Part shown: positions 42,445 to 51,111 of the stretch, one piece after another
Position numbering within the stretch: position 1 is the stretch's first letter
Layout of the letters: the number at the start of each line of letters is the position of its first letter
From: Pseudaeromonas aegiceratis
Lineage (GTDB): Bacteria > Pseudomonadota > Gammaproteobacteria > Enterobacterales > Aeromonadaceae
Reading direction: 5' to 3'
DNA length: 64,000 nucleotides
NCBI RefSeq assembly: GCF_046254905.1
Contig: NZ_CP158016.1
Coordinates: 2,852,001 to 2,916,000 of the forward strand
Position numbers and translations under genes: made by a program
Notes under the pieces: generated by a model
The model's input: only the letters and a program-made list of their open reading frames with translations
Database searches by the model: none
What the model was told of the DNA's origin: nothing

Positions 42445-43704
42445 ATGCCGACCCCAATTGCTCTGGTGGACGTCAACAACTTCTACGCCAGCTGTGAACG
42501 GCTATTCCGGCCCGACCTCAAGGGCCGGCCCATTGTCGTGCTCTCCAACAACGATGGCTGCGTGGTGGCCCGCAGTGCCGAGGCCAAGGCCATGGGCATC
42601 AAGATGGGCGTCCCCTACTTCAAGATCCGCGGTGAATACGAGGCAAAGGGGGGCATCTGGTTCAGCTCCAACTACGGCCTCTATGGCGACATGTCCCACC
42701 GGGTGATGACAGTGCTGGAGAGCATGTCCCCCAGGGTTGAGACCTACAGCATCGATGAAGCCTTCCTGGAACTGGGCGAGACCTGGGCCGGCAACCTGGT
42801 CGAGTACGGTCTGGCCATTCGCGCCAAAGTCCTACAGTGGATAGGACTCACCGTGGGTGTCGGAATCGGCCCCACCCGCACCCTGGCTAAGCTCGCCAAC
42901 TATGCCGCCAAGAAGTGGCCCCAGACCGGCGGCGTGGTAGACCTGAGGGACGAGACCCGCCGGGCCAAGCTGATGGCCATCACGCCGGTGGATGAAGTGT
43001 GGGGCGTAGGCCGCCGGCTGGGCGCGCGGTTCAATCAACAAGGCATCCAAACCGTGGCCGACCTGGTGAGCAGTGACACCAAGACCATGCGGGCCCGCTA
43101 TGGCGTGGTGGTGGAGAGAACCATTCAAGAACTGCGGGGCCACCCCTGTGCCGACCTCGCCATTGAGCCCGATGCCAAACAACAGATCGTCTGCAGCCGC
43201 AGCTTCGGCGAGCGCGTCACCGACAGAACCACCATGTACCAGGCCTTGGCCGACTACATGGCCCGGGCCGGCGAAAAGCTGAGGGCAGAACGGCGCTGCT
43301 GTCGTGCGGTCAGCGTCTTTATCCGAACCAGCCCCTTCAACGGCAACGAGCCCTACTACGGCGACCAGGCCACCACCAAGCTGGCAGTACCCACCAACGA
43401 CACCCGCGTTCTACTCCACCAGATCGCCCACCTGCTGGATATGATCTGGCGCGATGGCTACCGGTACCAAAAGGGTGGCGTCATGCTCGGCCAGTTCACC
43501 CCCATCGAGAACCAACAAGGTGATCTCTTCGATACCGGGTCGAATGATCGGCTGATGGAGGTGCTGGACAAGATCAACAACAGCGGCCTAGGCAAAGTCC
43601 GGTTTGCCAGCCAGGGGCTGGACCAGCATGAATGGCTGATGAAGCGCGAACGCCTAAGCCCGCGATATACTACCAATTGGAATGAACTGCCGGTTGTTAA
43701 ATAG
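42445..43704 (+). CDS. umuC: Translesion DNA polymerase V catalytic subunit UmuC
   Basis: Y-family polymerase of 419 residues for replication past DNA damage. The palm has VDVNNFYASCERLFRPDL and the catalytic SIDEAFLEL, and the helix-hairpin-helix region contains GVGIGPTRTLAKLANYAAKK and VWGVGRRLG. The C-terminus is a UmuC-specific little-finger extension. Coupled to umuD; island copies of umuDC are common on conjugative elements. Confidence 0.95.
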   Translation: MPTPIALVDVNNFYASCERLFRPDLKGRPIVVLSNNDGCVVARSAEAKAMGIKMGVPYFKIRGEYEAKGGIWFSSNYGLYGDMSHRVMTVLESMSPRVETYSIDEAFLELGETWAGNLVEYGLAIRAKVLQWIGLTVGVGIGPTRTLAKLANYAAKKWPQTGGVVDLRDETRRAKLMAITPVDEVWGVGRRLGARFNQQGIQTVADLVSSDTKTMRARYGVVVERTIQELRGHPCADLAIEPDAKQQIVCSRSFGERVTDRTTMYQALADYMARAGEKLRAERRCCRAVSVFIRTSPFNGNEPYYGDQATTKLAVPTNDTRVLLHQIAHLLDMIWRDGYRYQKGGVMLGQFTPIENQQGDLFDTGSNDRLMEVLDKINNSGLGKVRFASQGLDQHEWLMKRERLSPRYTTNWNELPVVK

Positions 43705-43799
43705 TCCAGATTATGCGTAGCGTTATTGCATCAAATCAAAATAATGGACCTAGCGTTTAGCCAGTAAACAGATGATTACGACACCTGAAAACCACATAA

Positions 43800-44954
43800 T
43801 CAATGCAGCCCCTCGTAGGCTTTCTCTATCAATGCCTCAACTATTTCAGTCTGGCTTTTACCTTGCCTAGATGAAATATGCTTCAACATTTCCTTATATT
43901 TTTCATCAAGCATGAATGTAGAGCTTTTTTTACCTGCGTTTTTAATTCTATACTTTTGCTGAGTTCCACTTTTTCTAATGCTTTCTAGTAAAATGATTTT
44001 TTGCTCCAACCCTAGCAACCAATATATCATTTTTACTGCCACTGCATATTTACCCTCTCTTTCGCCCTCATCATTTGCACTTATATCAAGCCAATCCGGC
44101 CTTTCACCTAACAAGAATATTTTCTCAATATATTCGTAAGCCCACTTGGCCATCCCTTCATTTTTAACCAGCCAATCGTTCATTTTAATGTCGTTCCTGA
44201 CCGCCTCCCATTTCCTCTGCAAATCATGAAGCAACGTTATTTTAGAGTTGACGATTTCAGAGTGGCCATCTAAATCATCCTCTCTTCTAGAACTCTCAAA
44301 CTCAAGATTAATATCAAACAGACTTATAGGTTCATAGCCCGCCTTGTTGCTTAGCTCGAATTCACTCAACAAGTCAAAATAAGAAACAATGAAATCTCGT
44401 TTTCCTTGGTTATTTTTCGTATTGATTGTGTGTTGACTAACAAGATCAATATGAGATTTAATCGATCTAGATATTTTTTTACGCAAACCTATCCCTTCAC
44501 TTCCCCCTAAAAAAATTGACTGCAGATTGACAAAACAACCATCAGCTATATCTGATGACATCAAGTAAGTCCATGCGAAATTACACAACTCAGCATTACC
44601 CACATCAATCCAATCAAAAAGCTCGTTTGGTATAGTCTGATTAATGAATACCTTACTCATGTACTCCTTTACCCGCCTTGGGTCACTAAACAGCTTCACA
44701 TCATACCGGATACCCAATTCTTTAAGCATTTCCTCCAGCACATCGCAATCATAGGAGCGAGGATTTCTTGCAACCTCTGCAGTTATATCATCAAGTGTTG
44801 AAGCCATCTTTTCATGACCAACAAATCCATCCTTTCTAATGCGATATTTCTCTCCAAGCCGCCTATGAGACATAAATTTGTTATATAAAAAAACAACCTG
44901 CCGACTCTCATTAGGAATTCCCCAAAATACCACTTTGTTATTAGACCTAACCAT
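43800..44954 (-). CDS. Unknown AT-rich gene with possible ribbon-helix-helix C-terminus
   Basis: A 384-residue protein, not recognised. It is much more AT-rich than its neighbours, which suggests recent acquisition. The start begins VRSNNKVVFWGIPNESRQVVFLYN. The middle contains many charged helices. The last 40 residues (FMLDEKYKEMLKHISSRQGK then SQTEIVEALIEKAYEGL) look like a ribbon-helix-helix DNA-binding or oligomerisation unit, as in some replication and plasmid-control proteins. The ATG at 44954 has the ribosome site AGGGGGTGA; an in-frame codon at 44972 is possible. It faces umuC convergently and diverges from alpA. It could be a replication or partition factor or a defence gene; no function is claimed. 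Confidence 0.65.
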   Translation of the reverse strand: MVRSNNKVVFWGIPNESRQVVFLYNKFMSHRRLGEKYRIRKDGFVGHEKMASTLDDITAEVARNPRSYDCDVLEEMLKELGIRYDVKLFSDPRRVKEYMSKVFINQTIPNELFDWIDVGNAELCNFAWTYLMSSDIADGCFVNLQSIFLGGSEGIGLRKKISRSIKSHIDLVSQHTINTKNNQGKRDFIVSYFDLLSEFELSNKAGYEPISLFDINLEFESSRREDDLDGHSEIVNSKITLLHDLQRKWEAVRNDIKMNDWLVKNEGMAKWAYEYIEKIFLLGERPDWLDISANDEGEREGKYAVAVKMIYWLLGLEQKIILLESIRKSGTQQKYRIKNAGKKSSTFMLDEKYKEMLKHISSRQGKSQTEIVEALIEKAYEGLH

Positions 44955-45494
44955 ATCACCCCCTACAAACACACATCGAACAATGCAGACTCTTAAGACA
45001 CAAAATATGATGAAAACACAATTGAATGAAAATTACTATGTAGATATTTAGTAGACCCACCGTTAGTTGTAAAGGATTTTTTGTTGTTTTAATGCTACTT
45101 TTCCATACATTTTAATGACATTTTATGCATATGTTTTTATTGATTTATTATCCGATCAGCACCGATTTCATGACTGATTTGGCAGTCATCCATCCCCCCA
45201 TCTCATCACCCTCCCCTTTTGCCTCGCTGACCTCTCGCTCGCTCACTAACCATTGAAGAGCGAGTGCCGCGCCCTGCGATGAGGAAGGTTAACCTCAGCA
45301 ATGTGCTTGCCAGAGCTTCTATAACCTAAAGATGATGGGGCTATTGTGCTGCGATTAACTATATCGACTCCCAACCAAGATGGAAAACCTGTTTTTTTTT
45401 ACTGCGTTCCCCTTCATGTGAACGAAACCGCACCATGCCATCCAATCACAACAAAAGAGGATGTCAGCATGGCCATCTCACCAAGGAGCGCACC
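44955..45494. other. AT-rich intergenic region with an operator-like palindrome
   Basis: This 540-bp gap between the divergent unknown gene and alpA is strongly AT-rich in its first 200 bp. It contains a perfect inverted repeat ATGACTG-N6-CAGTCAT (45170-45189), a fair candidate operator for AlpA or another island regulator. A second C/T-rich patch follows. No further gene was recognised. Confidence 0.45.
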
Positions 45495-45722
45495 ATGAAT
45501 ACAGTTACAGAAACCACCCCTAGTCGCTTTATCCGTGTCAGAGAAGTGCTCAACCGCATCGGCATTGGCCGCTCAACGCTGTATGACTGGATCAACCCGC
45601 AATCACCACGGTTTGATTGTCACTTCCCCAAACCAGTGAAGATTGGCACTAATGCTGTGGCTTGGCTGGAGAGCGACATTGATGAGTGGATCATGCAACG
45701 GGTCAACGCTAACAAACTCTGA
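45495..45722 (+). CDS. alpA: AlpA-family phage/island regulator
   Basis: Small MerR/Xis-like winged-helix protein (75 residues) of the AlpA family, which activates excision genes in cryptic prophages such as CP4-57. Recognised from RFIRVREVLNRIGIGRSTLYDWI, KPVKIGTNAVAWLESDIDEW and the short tail. The ATG at 45495 has AAGGAG 7 bases upstream; in-frame extension by 20 codons is less likely. The next plus-strand gene is a YfjJ-like protein, the same neighbourhood as alpA in CP4-57. Confidence 0.88.
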   Translation: MNTVTETTPSRFIRVREVLNRIGIGRSTLYDWINPQSPRFDCHFPKPVKIGTNAVAWLESDIDEWIMQRVNANKL

Positions 45723-45915
45723 GTCAGAACCAGACTAATCGCTATAACTATCCCATTAGTCCAATTAACAGCAATCAAGCTTAAATAGACAATAGACCCC
45801 TCCCCGCAAACCTTTAGCACGCTAAAACAACCATGTTTAGTCATGAGTCATGCGTTTATAGAGCTAAGAGCATTTGGGTTCTTTTAATATTAGCCATCAC
45901 CACCACCCATCTAAC

Positions 45916-45965
45916 GCTAGTTCACCGCTAATGCATGCTTGCATGCAGGGCTAGTCATTCGCTAA
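45916..45965. repeat. Palindrome flanked by direct repeats, possible origin or operator
   Basis: A perfect palindrome TGCATGC-TT-GCATGCA (45932-45947) sits between two copies of GCTAGT-N4-CGCTAA (45916-45931 and 45950-45965). This symmetric arrangement lies 30 bases upstream of the YfjJ/inovirus-Gp2-like gene. It is reminiscent of iteron-type replication origins or autoregulatory operators. Visual observation only. Confidence 0.45.
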
Positions 45966-45994
45966 ACACGCAATCACATTCAGAGGTAATCATC

Positions 45995-46969
45995 ATGTTT
46001 AATGTTCAAGAACTACTTGACGTCCAATCTCTCACCATGACTCTCAATCATTTCCATGACTTCAGGGTTAACGTCAGGTATGTAGGAGATGACAGATATG
46101 AAGTATGGACTGGCAACTTTCGTCACGGTGAGGAATTGCGTAAAGCAATTAGAGCTGCACAAAACTATCTTGATGTATACCGGACTATCGATAACGCCGA
46201 TCCGGATGTGAGTACCTTTATTCAACTGGTACAAGACATTGACAACCCAAGACTGGAGCACCGATACCACGCTGACAGAGCAGCAGCCGAACGGATCTGT
46301 CGAGATATAAATCAGGTCATAACCATGTTTCAACGTAAACGTAGAATGAATGCAAAAATAAAGAGTGACAGAAAAAGAATGGAAGCGAGGAATTCACGCA
46401 GCATGGAGGAGTATTGCGACAACCTATTTGATGCCCATTCCCGATTGTTAGTGGTGCGTGTCGATTTGGGGTATGCCAAAGATCGTTACGATTTCTTAAC
46501 CACCCCTGAGGTAATCCAAGACAGGATTAAGTACTTGAAAAGGGTGAGCCGTAAATTCGATGGATTAGTGGGCTACGCTTGGGGAATGGAATACGGCTGG
46601 GAGCGGCGTTATCACTTCCACATGGTGTTCATGTTCAATGGTGCAGTCCATCGGTCTGATGTCCTGCTCGGTAAGCAACTCGGTGAACTGTGGGAAGACA
46701 CCTGTCATACCGACGGCACCCACTTCAACTGCAATGCGGATAAGGCACGATATAGAGACAGCTGCTACCTGGGCATGGTGGATTATTACGATGAGTACAA
46801 GCGCCAAGTCATGAAGGATAAAGTCACCTATCTGTGCAAGCTCGACGACTACGTAACCGCATTGATCAAGAAGAACCAACGTTGCTTTGGTCGGATGGAA
46901 TCCCCCACTCGCCGCTCCCGTGCAGGCCGTCCTCGCATCCGCCATACCCGCCTGGCTGACCTCGATTGA
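45995..46969 (+). CDS. Inovirus Gp2/YagK-YfjJ domain protein
   Basis: A 324-residue protein resembling the YagK/YfjJ C-terminal domain (inovirus Gp2) found in cryptic prophages and islands. It carries LVVRVDLGYAKDRYDF, an internal GYAWGMEYGWERRYHFHMVF with an HxH pair, and CYLGMVDYYDEYKRQVMKDK then VTYLCKLDDYV. The HFH motif and the following tyrosines recall HUH-type replication initiators, but this is inference. The ATG at 45995 has AGAGG upstream; the first ~20 upstream codons are ignored. The repeats just upstream make a replication or regulatory role plausible. Followed by a terminator. Confidence 0.75.
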   Translation: MFNVQELLDVQSLTMTLNHFHDFRVNVRYVGDDRYEVWTGNFRHGEELRKAIRAAQNYLDVYRTIDNADPDVSTFIQLVQDIDNPRLEHRYHADRAAAERICRDINQVITMFQRKRRMNAKIKSDRKRMEARNSRSMEEYCDNLFDAHSRLLVVRVDLGYAKDRYDFLTTPEVIQDRIKYLKRVSRKFDGLVGYAWGMEYGWERRYHFHMVFMFNGAVHRSDVLLGKQLGELWEDTCHTDGTHFNCNADKARYRDSCYLGMVDYYDEYKRQVMKDKVTYLCKLDDYVTALIKKNQRCFGRMESPTRRSRAGRPRIRHTRLADLD

Positions 46970-47007
46970 AAGATTTTTCAGGCCTATATCATCCGGTGAC
47001 TTCACCT

Positions 47008-47037
47008 GGGGGTACGTCTTGTTACCCCCTTCGTTTT
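47008..47037 (+). terminator. Terminator after the Gp2-like gene
   Basis: Stem GGGGGTA/TACCCCC (47008-47014 and 47023-47029) with T-rich sequence following. Confidence 0.7.
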
Positions 47038-47053
47038 GCTTACAGGAGGCTAT

Positions 47054-48007
47054 ATGGCTCATTTGGTCGAATCCATGGCGTATGTGGGCGAGACGCCCTG
47101 GCATGGTTTGGGTAATCCCCTCTCCCCTCATCAACCTATCGAAACCTGGTTGGTGGAAGCGGGCATGGACTGGCATATCGCGCAAAGCGATGTGCTGTTT
47201 AACGTGGCGCCGGACGGTCTGCATATCCGCCCGCACAGCGATGCCAAGGTGCTGTACCGCTCTGATACTCTGGCGCCCCTGTCGGTGGTGTCCAACCGTT
47301 ACAAGGTGGTGCAGCCCGCCGAGGTGTTGCACTTCTATCAGGACTTGGTGAGTGCCGGAGGCTTTGAGCTGGAGACGGCCGGCGTGCTCAAGGGTGGCCG
47401 CAAACTGTGGGCCCTGGCCCGTACAGGCCAAGAGTCGGCCTTGCGGGGTGGCGACAAGGTGAAGGCCTATCTGTTGCTGGCCACCAGTTGCGATGGCTCT
47501 TTGTGTACCACGGCCCAGTTCACTTCCGTCAGGGTGGTCTGCAACAACACCCTGCAGATGGCCACCGACCACAACCAGGGCGCCATCAAGGTGCCCCACT
47601 CCACCCAGTTTGACCCGGCGGCGGTCAAGCAAGCACTGGGCTTAGGTCTGTCCGGCTGGGAGCAGTTTATGCGCTCCTTGAAGGACCTCAGTCAGCGGCC
47701 TGTCTCGCGCCAAGAGGCGCAGGACTATTTCAGCCTGGTGCTGGACGAGGCACTGCCGGAGAACCCGGACATCAGCCCATCCAAGACCATGCAGCAGGTG
47801 ATGGCCCTTTACCAGGGCGGCGGCATGGGTGCTACCCTCTCCTCCAGCAAGGGCACCGCCTGGGGGCTGGTCAACGCCATGACCGAGTACGTGGACCATC
47901 ACCGTCGCGCCCGCAATCAGGACTACCGCCTGGATGCCGCCTGGTTTGGGCAAGGCGCCCAGCTCAAGCACAAGGCCCTCAACCAGGCCCTGACGCTGCT
48001 GCACTAA
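47054..48007 (+). CDS. DUF932 phage/plasmid-like protein
   Basis: A 317-residue protein of the DUF932 family (phage/plasmid-like TIGR03299), widespread in islands and plasmids, function unknown. Recognised from the start YVGETPWHGLGNPL, YKVVQPAEVLHFYQDLV, RKLWALARTG and VRVVCNNTLQMA. Strong ribosome site AGGAGG directly before the ATG at 47054; six further upstream codons are not used. In many elements it sits with YqaJ-type exonuclease genes, as here. Confidence 0.9.
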   Translation: MAHLVESMAYVGETPWHGLGNPLSPHQPIETWLVEAGMDWHIAQSDVLFNVAPDGLHIRPHSDAKVLYRSDTLAPLSVVSNRYKVVQPAEVLHFYQDLVSAGGFELETAGVLKGGRKLWALARTGQESALRGGDKVKAYLLLATSCDGSLCTTAQFTSVRVVCNNTLQMATDHNQGAIKVPHSTQFDPAAVKQALGLGLSGWEQFMRSLKDLSQRPVSRQEAQDYFSLVLDEALPENPDISPSKTMQQVMALYQGGGMGATLSSSKGTAWGLVNAMTEYVDHHRRARNQDYRLDAAWFGQGAQLKHKALNQALTLLH

Positions 48008-48040
48008 CCCCCCATCCAGCGACTCACACCACACCAACCC

Positions 48041-48063
48041 AGACCCGCCCATCCGGCGGGTCT
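48041..48063 (+). terminator. Hairpin after DUF932 gene
   Basis: Stem AGACCCGCC/GGCGGGTCT (48041-48049 and 48055-48063, 5-base loop). No strong T-run, so it may be a weak terminator or an mRNA stabiliser. Confidence 0.55.
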
Positions 48064-48083
48064 GCTGCATTGGGAGTACCACC

Positions 48084-49070
48084 ATGAAACAACAACGCTA
48101 CGGCCAGGCCATCCGCCTGGCCTCTACCCTCGACATGCCGCGGGATATCTGGCTCAAGCTCCGCCAGCAGGGCATCGGTTCATCCGATGCCGCCGTGGCC
48201 GTTGGCCTGTCGCCCTACAAGAGTCCCCTCTCCCTCTGGCTGGAGAAAACCGGCCGCAAGCAGCCAGAAGACCTATCAAGCAAAGAAGCCGTAACCTGGG
48301 GCACCATCCTCGAACCCGTGCTGGCCACCGTGTATGCCCAGCGCACCGGGCGCAAGGTACGGCGGGTGAATGCCGTCTTGCAGCACCCTGAACACCCCCA
48401 CCTCTTGGCCAATCTGGATAGGGAAGTCGTTGGCCTACCCGAAGGGCCCGGTATCCTGGAGATCAAGACCGCCAGTTATCACAGTGCCCCCCAATGGGAG
48501 GAGTCGGTACCGGTGGCCTACCAGTGCCAGGTGTTGCATCAGTTGGCCGTCACCGGCCATGCCTGGGCCGATGTGGCCGTGCTTATCGGCGGGCAGGATT
48601 TTCGCATCTACCGGATTGAGCGGGACGACAGCAAGATCGCCGACCTGCTGGCCCGGGAGGCCGACTTCTGGCGCTGTGTCGAGCAGGACATCCAGCCCGA
48701 GCCGGATGGCTCAGCCGATGCGGCCTCGGCCCTGCAATGGCTCTACCCCCAGGATGACGGTCAGTCGGTGGACTTTACCGATTCGCAGGATCTCAACCGG
48801 CTGTTCTGCGAACTGCTCAATGTGCGCCACACCCTGGAGGAAATCGAAAGCCAGGAGGCCAACCTGCGCCAGCGGCTGCAAAACGCCCTGGGGCCGGCCA
48901 GTTGCGGCCTGTTCGCGGGTGGTCGAATTGCCTGGAAACGCACCAAGGATCGACAGGCTCCGGATCTCGACCGGCTATCAGCCGAGCATCCGGAGATCCT
49001 GCAACGCTACGTTAAATCCATCGCCGGCACGCGGCGCTTCATGGTCTATCCAGACAGGGGGTCAGCATGA
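48084..49070 (+). CDS. YqaJ-type viral recombinase/exonuclease
   Basis: Lambda-exonuclease-like PD-(D/E)xK protein (328 residues). N-terminal GIGSSDAAVAVGLSPYKSPLSLWLEKTG is the YqaJ signature. Catalytic residues appear in WGTILEPVLA, LLANLDREVV and GILEIKTASY (ExK), with a following YQCQVLHQLAVTGH. It should digest one strand from DNA ends to start single-strand annealing. It overlaps the next gene by 4 bases, suggesting a functional pair, as exonuclease and annealing partner often are. Confidence 0.88.
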   Translation: MKQQRYGQAIRLASTLDMPRDIWLKLRQQGIGSSDAAVAVGLSPYKSPLSLWLEKTGRKQPEDLSSKEAVTWGTILEPVLATVYAQRTGRKVRRVNAVLQHPEHPHLLANLDREVVGLPEGPGILEIKTASYHSAPQWEESVPVAYQCQVLHQLAVTGHAWADVAVLIGGQDFRIYRIERDDSKIADLLAREADFWRCVEQDIQPEPDGSADAASALQWLYPQDDGQSVDFTDSQDLNRLFCELLNVRHTLEEIESQEANLRQRLQNALGPASCGLFAGGRIAWKRTKDRQAPDLDRLSAEHPEILQRYVKSIAGTRRFMVYPDRGSA

Positions 49071-49975
49071 TCAAGGGACTTGCCATCACACCGCCCGTCA
49101 TCGGGCGGATCAGCATCGGTCACCTGGTGCAAAAAGGGGATAAGTGGGTACCGGAGAAGGATGACAGCTTCAGCCTGACGACTCAGGTACAAAACCGCCA
49201 GGGCTGGCTACTGCATCCGCTACACCAGCAGTTGGTCGAAGCGGCGGCCAACGGCAAGATCCGGGCAATCCCGGTACGCCTGTTGTTCAACGACAGCAGC
49301 CTGAACTTTCGCGCCGAATACAGCGCCTTTGACCGTCAAACCGGACGGCCAGTTTGTATCGGTAATGGCGAGCATGCCCGGCAGGTCACCGCCAACGGCA
49401 TGGAGGACGTACCCTGCCCTGGCCCGGAGCGCTGCTCCTATGCCAAGCAGGCCGGCTGCAAGCTCTACGGTCGACTCAACGTGCAGGTGGAGGGGCAAAA
49501 CGATGAACTGGGCAGCTTCATCTTCCGCACCACGGGCTATAACTCGGTACGCAGCCTGGCAGCACGCCTGAGTTACTTCGAGGCGATCAGTGGCGGCTGC
49601 ACCCGCTACCTGCCGCTGATGCTGCGCCTGCGGGCCAAGAGCACCACCCAGTCCTACCGCACCCCCATCTACTTTGTGGATCTAACCCTGCGAGATGACG
49701 ATAGCCTGACCACGGCAATCTCTAGCGCCCGCCAGGAGGCCGAGCGTCAACAAGAGGCAGGCGTCGATACCAGCCAGTTGGAGGTCATCGCCCGGCAACT
49801 GCTGCAGAACGGCCAGTTCGAGGATACCGACGAGGAACTCCCGCAACTGCTTGAAGAGTTCTATCCCGATGACGAAGGCCCCGAACCCCAAACCACCACG
49901 ACCCCCATCCGCCAGGGGAAGTTGACCCACAAGCTGGGTAAACGCCCCCCGGCCACAACTAGCACACCGGTCTAA
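49067..49975 (+). CDS. Conserved island protein, possible recombination partner of the YqaJ nuclease
   Basis: A 302-residue protein of a family usually annotated 'hydrolase or metal-binding protein' and sometimes related to recombination directionality factors. Its middle has a Cys-rich patch (PCPGPERCSYAKQAGCKLYG), followed by FRTTGYNSVRSLAARLSYFE. The C-terminal 60 residues are acidic and probably disordered. Its start overlaps the YqaJ gene end by 4 bases, suggesting translational coupling and a shared role, perhaps strand annealing or control of recombination direction. Function not established. Confidence 0.65.
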   Translation: MIKGLAITPPVIGRISIGHLVQKGDKWVPEKDDSFSLTTQVQNRQGWLLHPLHQQLVEAAANGKIRAIPVRLLFNDSSLNFRAEYSAFDRQTGRPVCIGNGEHARQVTANGMEDVPCPGPERCSYAKQAGCKLYGRLNVQVEGQNDELGSFIFRTTGYNSVRSLAARLSYFEAISGGCTRYLPLMLRLRAKSTTQSYRTPIYFVDLTLRDDDSLTTAISSARQEAERQQEAGVDTSQLEVIARQLLQNGQFEDTDEELPQLLEEFYPDDEGPEPQTTTTPIRQGKLTHKLGKRPPATTSTPV

Positions 49976-49995
49976 TCGCACACCAACCAAACAGT

Positions 49996-50029
49996 AGAGG
50001 GCGCCATAACGGCGCCCTCTGTCATTTTT
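49996..50029 (+). terminator. Rho-independent terminator after the YqaJ pair
   Basis: Perfect 10-bp stem AGAGGGCGCC/GGCGCCCTCT (49996-50005 and 50011-50020, loop ATAAC), followed by GTCATTTTT. Confidence 0.85.
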
Positions 50030-50047
50030 AACCAGGAGGTTATCCCT

Positions 50048-50620
50048 ATGAACCGAGGCGACCATCTAGTCTCTCCCCGCACCGGCTACCAGCACCATGG
50101 TCTCTATCTTGGGCAGCAGCAGGTGATCCATTACGCCGGCCCCGAGGGCGACCTCCCCGGCCAAGTGCTTATCGGCTCGCTTGAAGACTTCGCTCATGAC
50201 AATCCCGTCTGGGTGAAGACCCATCCGCTGCGAACTTACGATGCTGAAGAGTGCGTAGCGCGGGCCTATCGCCGCCTGGGCGAGACCCACTACAACCTGC
50301 TATTCAACAACTGCGAGCACTTCGTTACTTGGTGCATCCAGGGATTTGCCTACTGTCAGCAGATAGAGGCGCTCATTAACACCCGCGCGCTGGCCAAACA
50401 GGTGCTCAGCTATTCCCTGGTGGCCAACCCCAAGAGCATCACTTCGCAGCCGCTGCTGCCATCAAGCCAAGAACTGGCCGCCATCGGTACCAGCGCTCTG
50501 GTCGGTACCCTGGCCACGCACACCACGGTGGCAACCGGATTGCTGGCCGCCACGGCTTGTCCCCCAGCCGTGCTCGGCGCCTATGGCATCAAAAAGCTGT
50601 TTGACTGGCTGACCGACTAA
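50048..50620 (+). CDS. LRAT-domain protein (permuted NlpC/P60 fold)
   Basis: A 190-residue protein with the lecithin:retinol acyltransferase-like fold. The active-site histidine region is YQHHGLYLG (near 14-22) and the nucleophile cysteine is C89 in NNCEHFVTWC. Residues about 135-180 (AAIGTSALVGTLATHTTVATG, then ALLAATACPPAVLGAYG-like) are hydrophobic, likely a membrane anchor. LRAT-like proteins act as acyltransferases, amidases or phospholipases; in bacteria most are uncharacterised. Its place in a mobile element suggests a host-interaction or defence role, but this is inference. AGGAGG precedes the start. Confidence 0.85.
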   Translation: MNRGDHLVSPRTGYQHHGLYLGQQQVIHYAGPEGDLPGQVLIGSLEDFAHDNPVWVKTHPLRTYDAEECVARAYRRLGETHYNLLFNNCEHFVTWCIQGFAYCQQIEALINTRALAKQVLSYSLVANPKSITSQPLLPSSQELAAIGTSALVGTLATHTTVATGLLAATACPPAVLGAYGIKKLFDWLTD

Positions 50621-50649
50621 CCCCACTCCCACCTATTCTGGAGTCCATC

Positions 50650-51087
50650 ATGACCATTCCGTTTATTCAGGAAGGCTTGCCCCTGCCTGTGGGGGAGCCG
50701 CTGCTGGCCTTGCTGTCGCAGGCCCTGCACCAACAAGACATCAATCTCGCCGAGCATCAGCACATCGTGTTCAACTTCTTGAACCTCAACTACCACCCGA
50801 TCAAAGGCGGTTACCACCCCGTGGAGATCCGGATTGCCAGACAAGAAGCCGGTTGGCAGATCGAGACCATCCGCGATCTCTGCTATGCGGGTTATCACGA
50901 AATGTGCGGACTGGAACCCGAGCTGGCGTTCGACTTCACCAATCTGCGGTTCGAACATATCTACTTGGGCGAGTTGGAGCGCGAAGATGCCAGCGACCTC
51001 TATCGCCTGTGGGAACGCAACTTCTGCGCTTACCACGCCATGGGCGCCTACCAGCTCACCTTGCAGTTGGATACAGTAGCCGTTTAA
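50650..51087 (+). CDS. DUF2787 family protein
   Basis: A 145-residue protein similar to the DUF2787 family found in Vibrio and relatives, often in islands. Recognised from the phrase VFNFLNLNYHPIKGGYHPVEIRI and FDFTNLRFEHIYLGELE. Function unknown. A hairpin follows the stop. It stands 29 bases after the LRAT-like gene on the same strand and may share its transcript. Confidence 0.8.
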   Translation: MTIPFIQEGLPLPVGEPLLALLSQALHQQDINLAEHQHIVFNFLNLNYHPIKGGYHPVEIRIARQEAGWQIETIRDLCYAGYHEMCGLEPELAFDFTNLRFEHIYLGELEREDASDLYRLWERNFCAYHAMGAYQLTLQLDTVAV

Positions 51088-51111
51088 GGAAACCGGCTAG
51101 TCATACATTCA

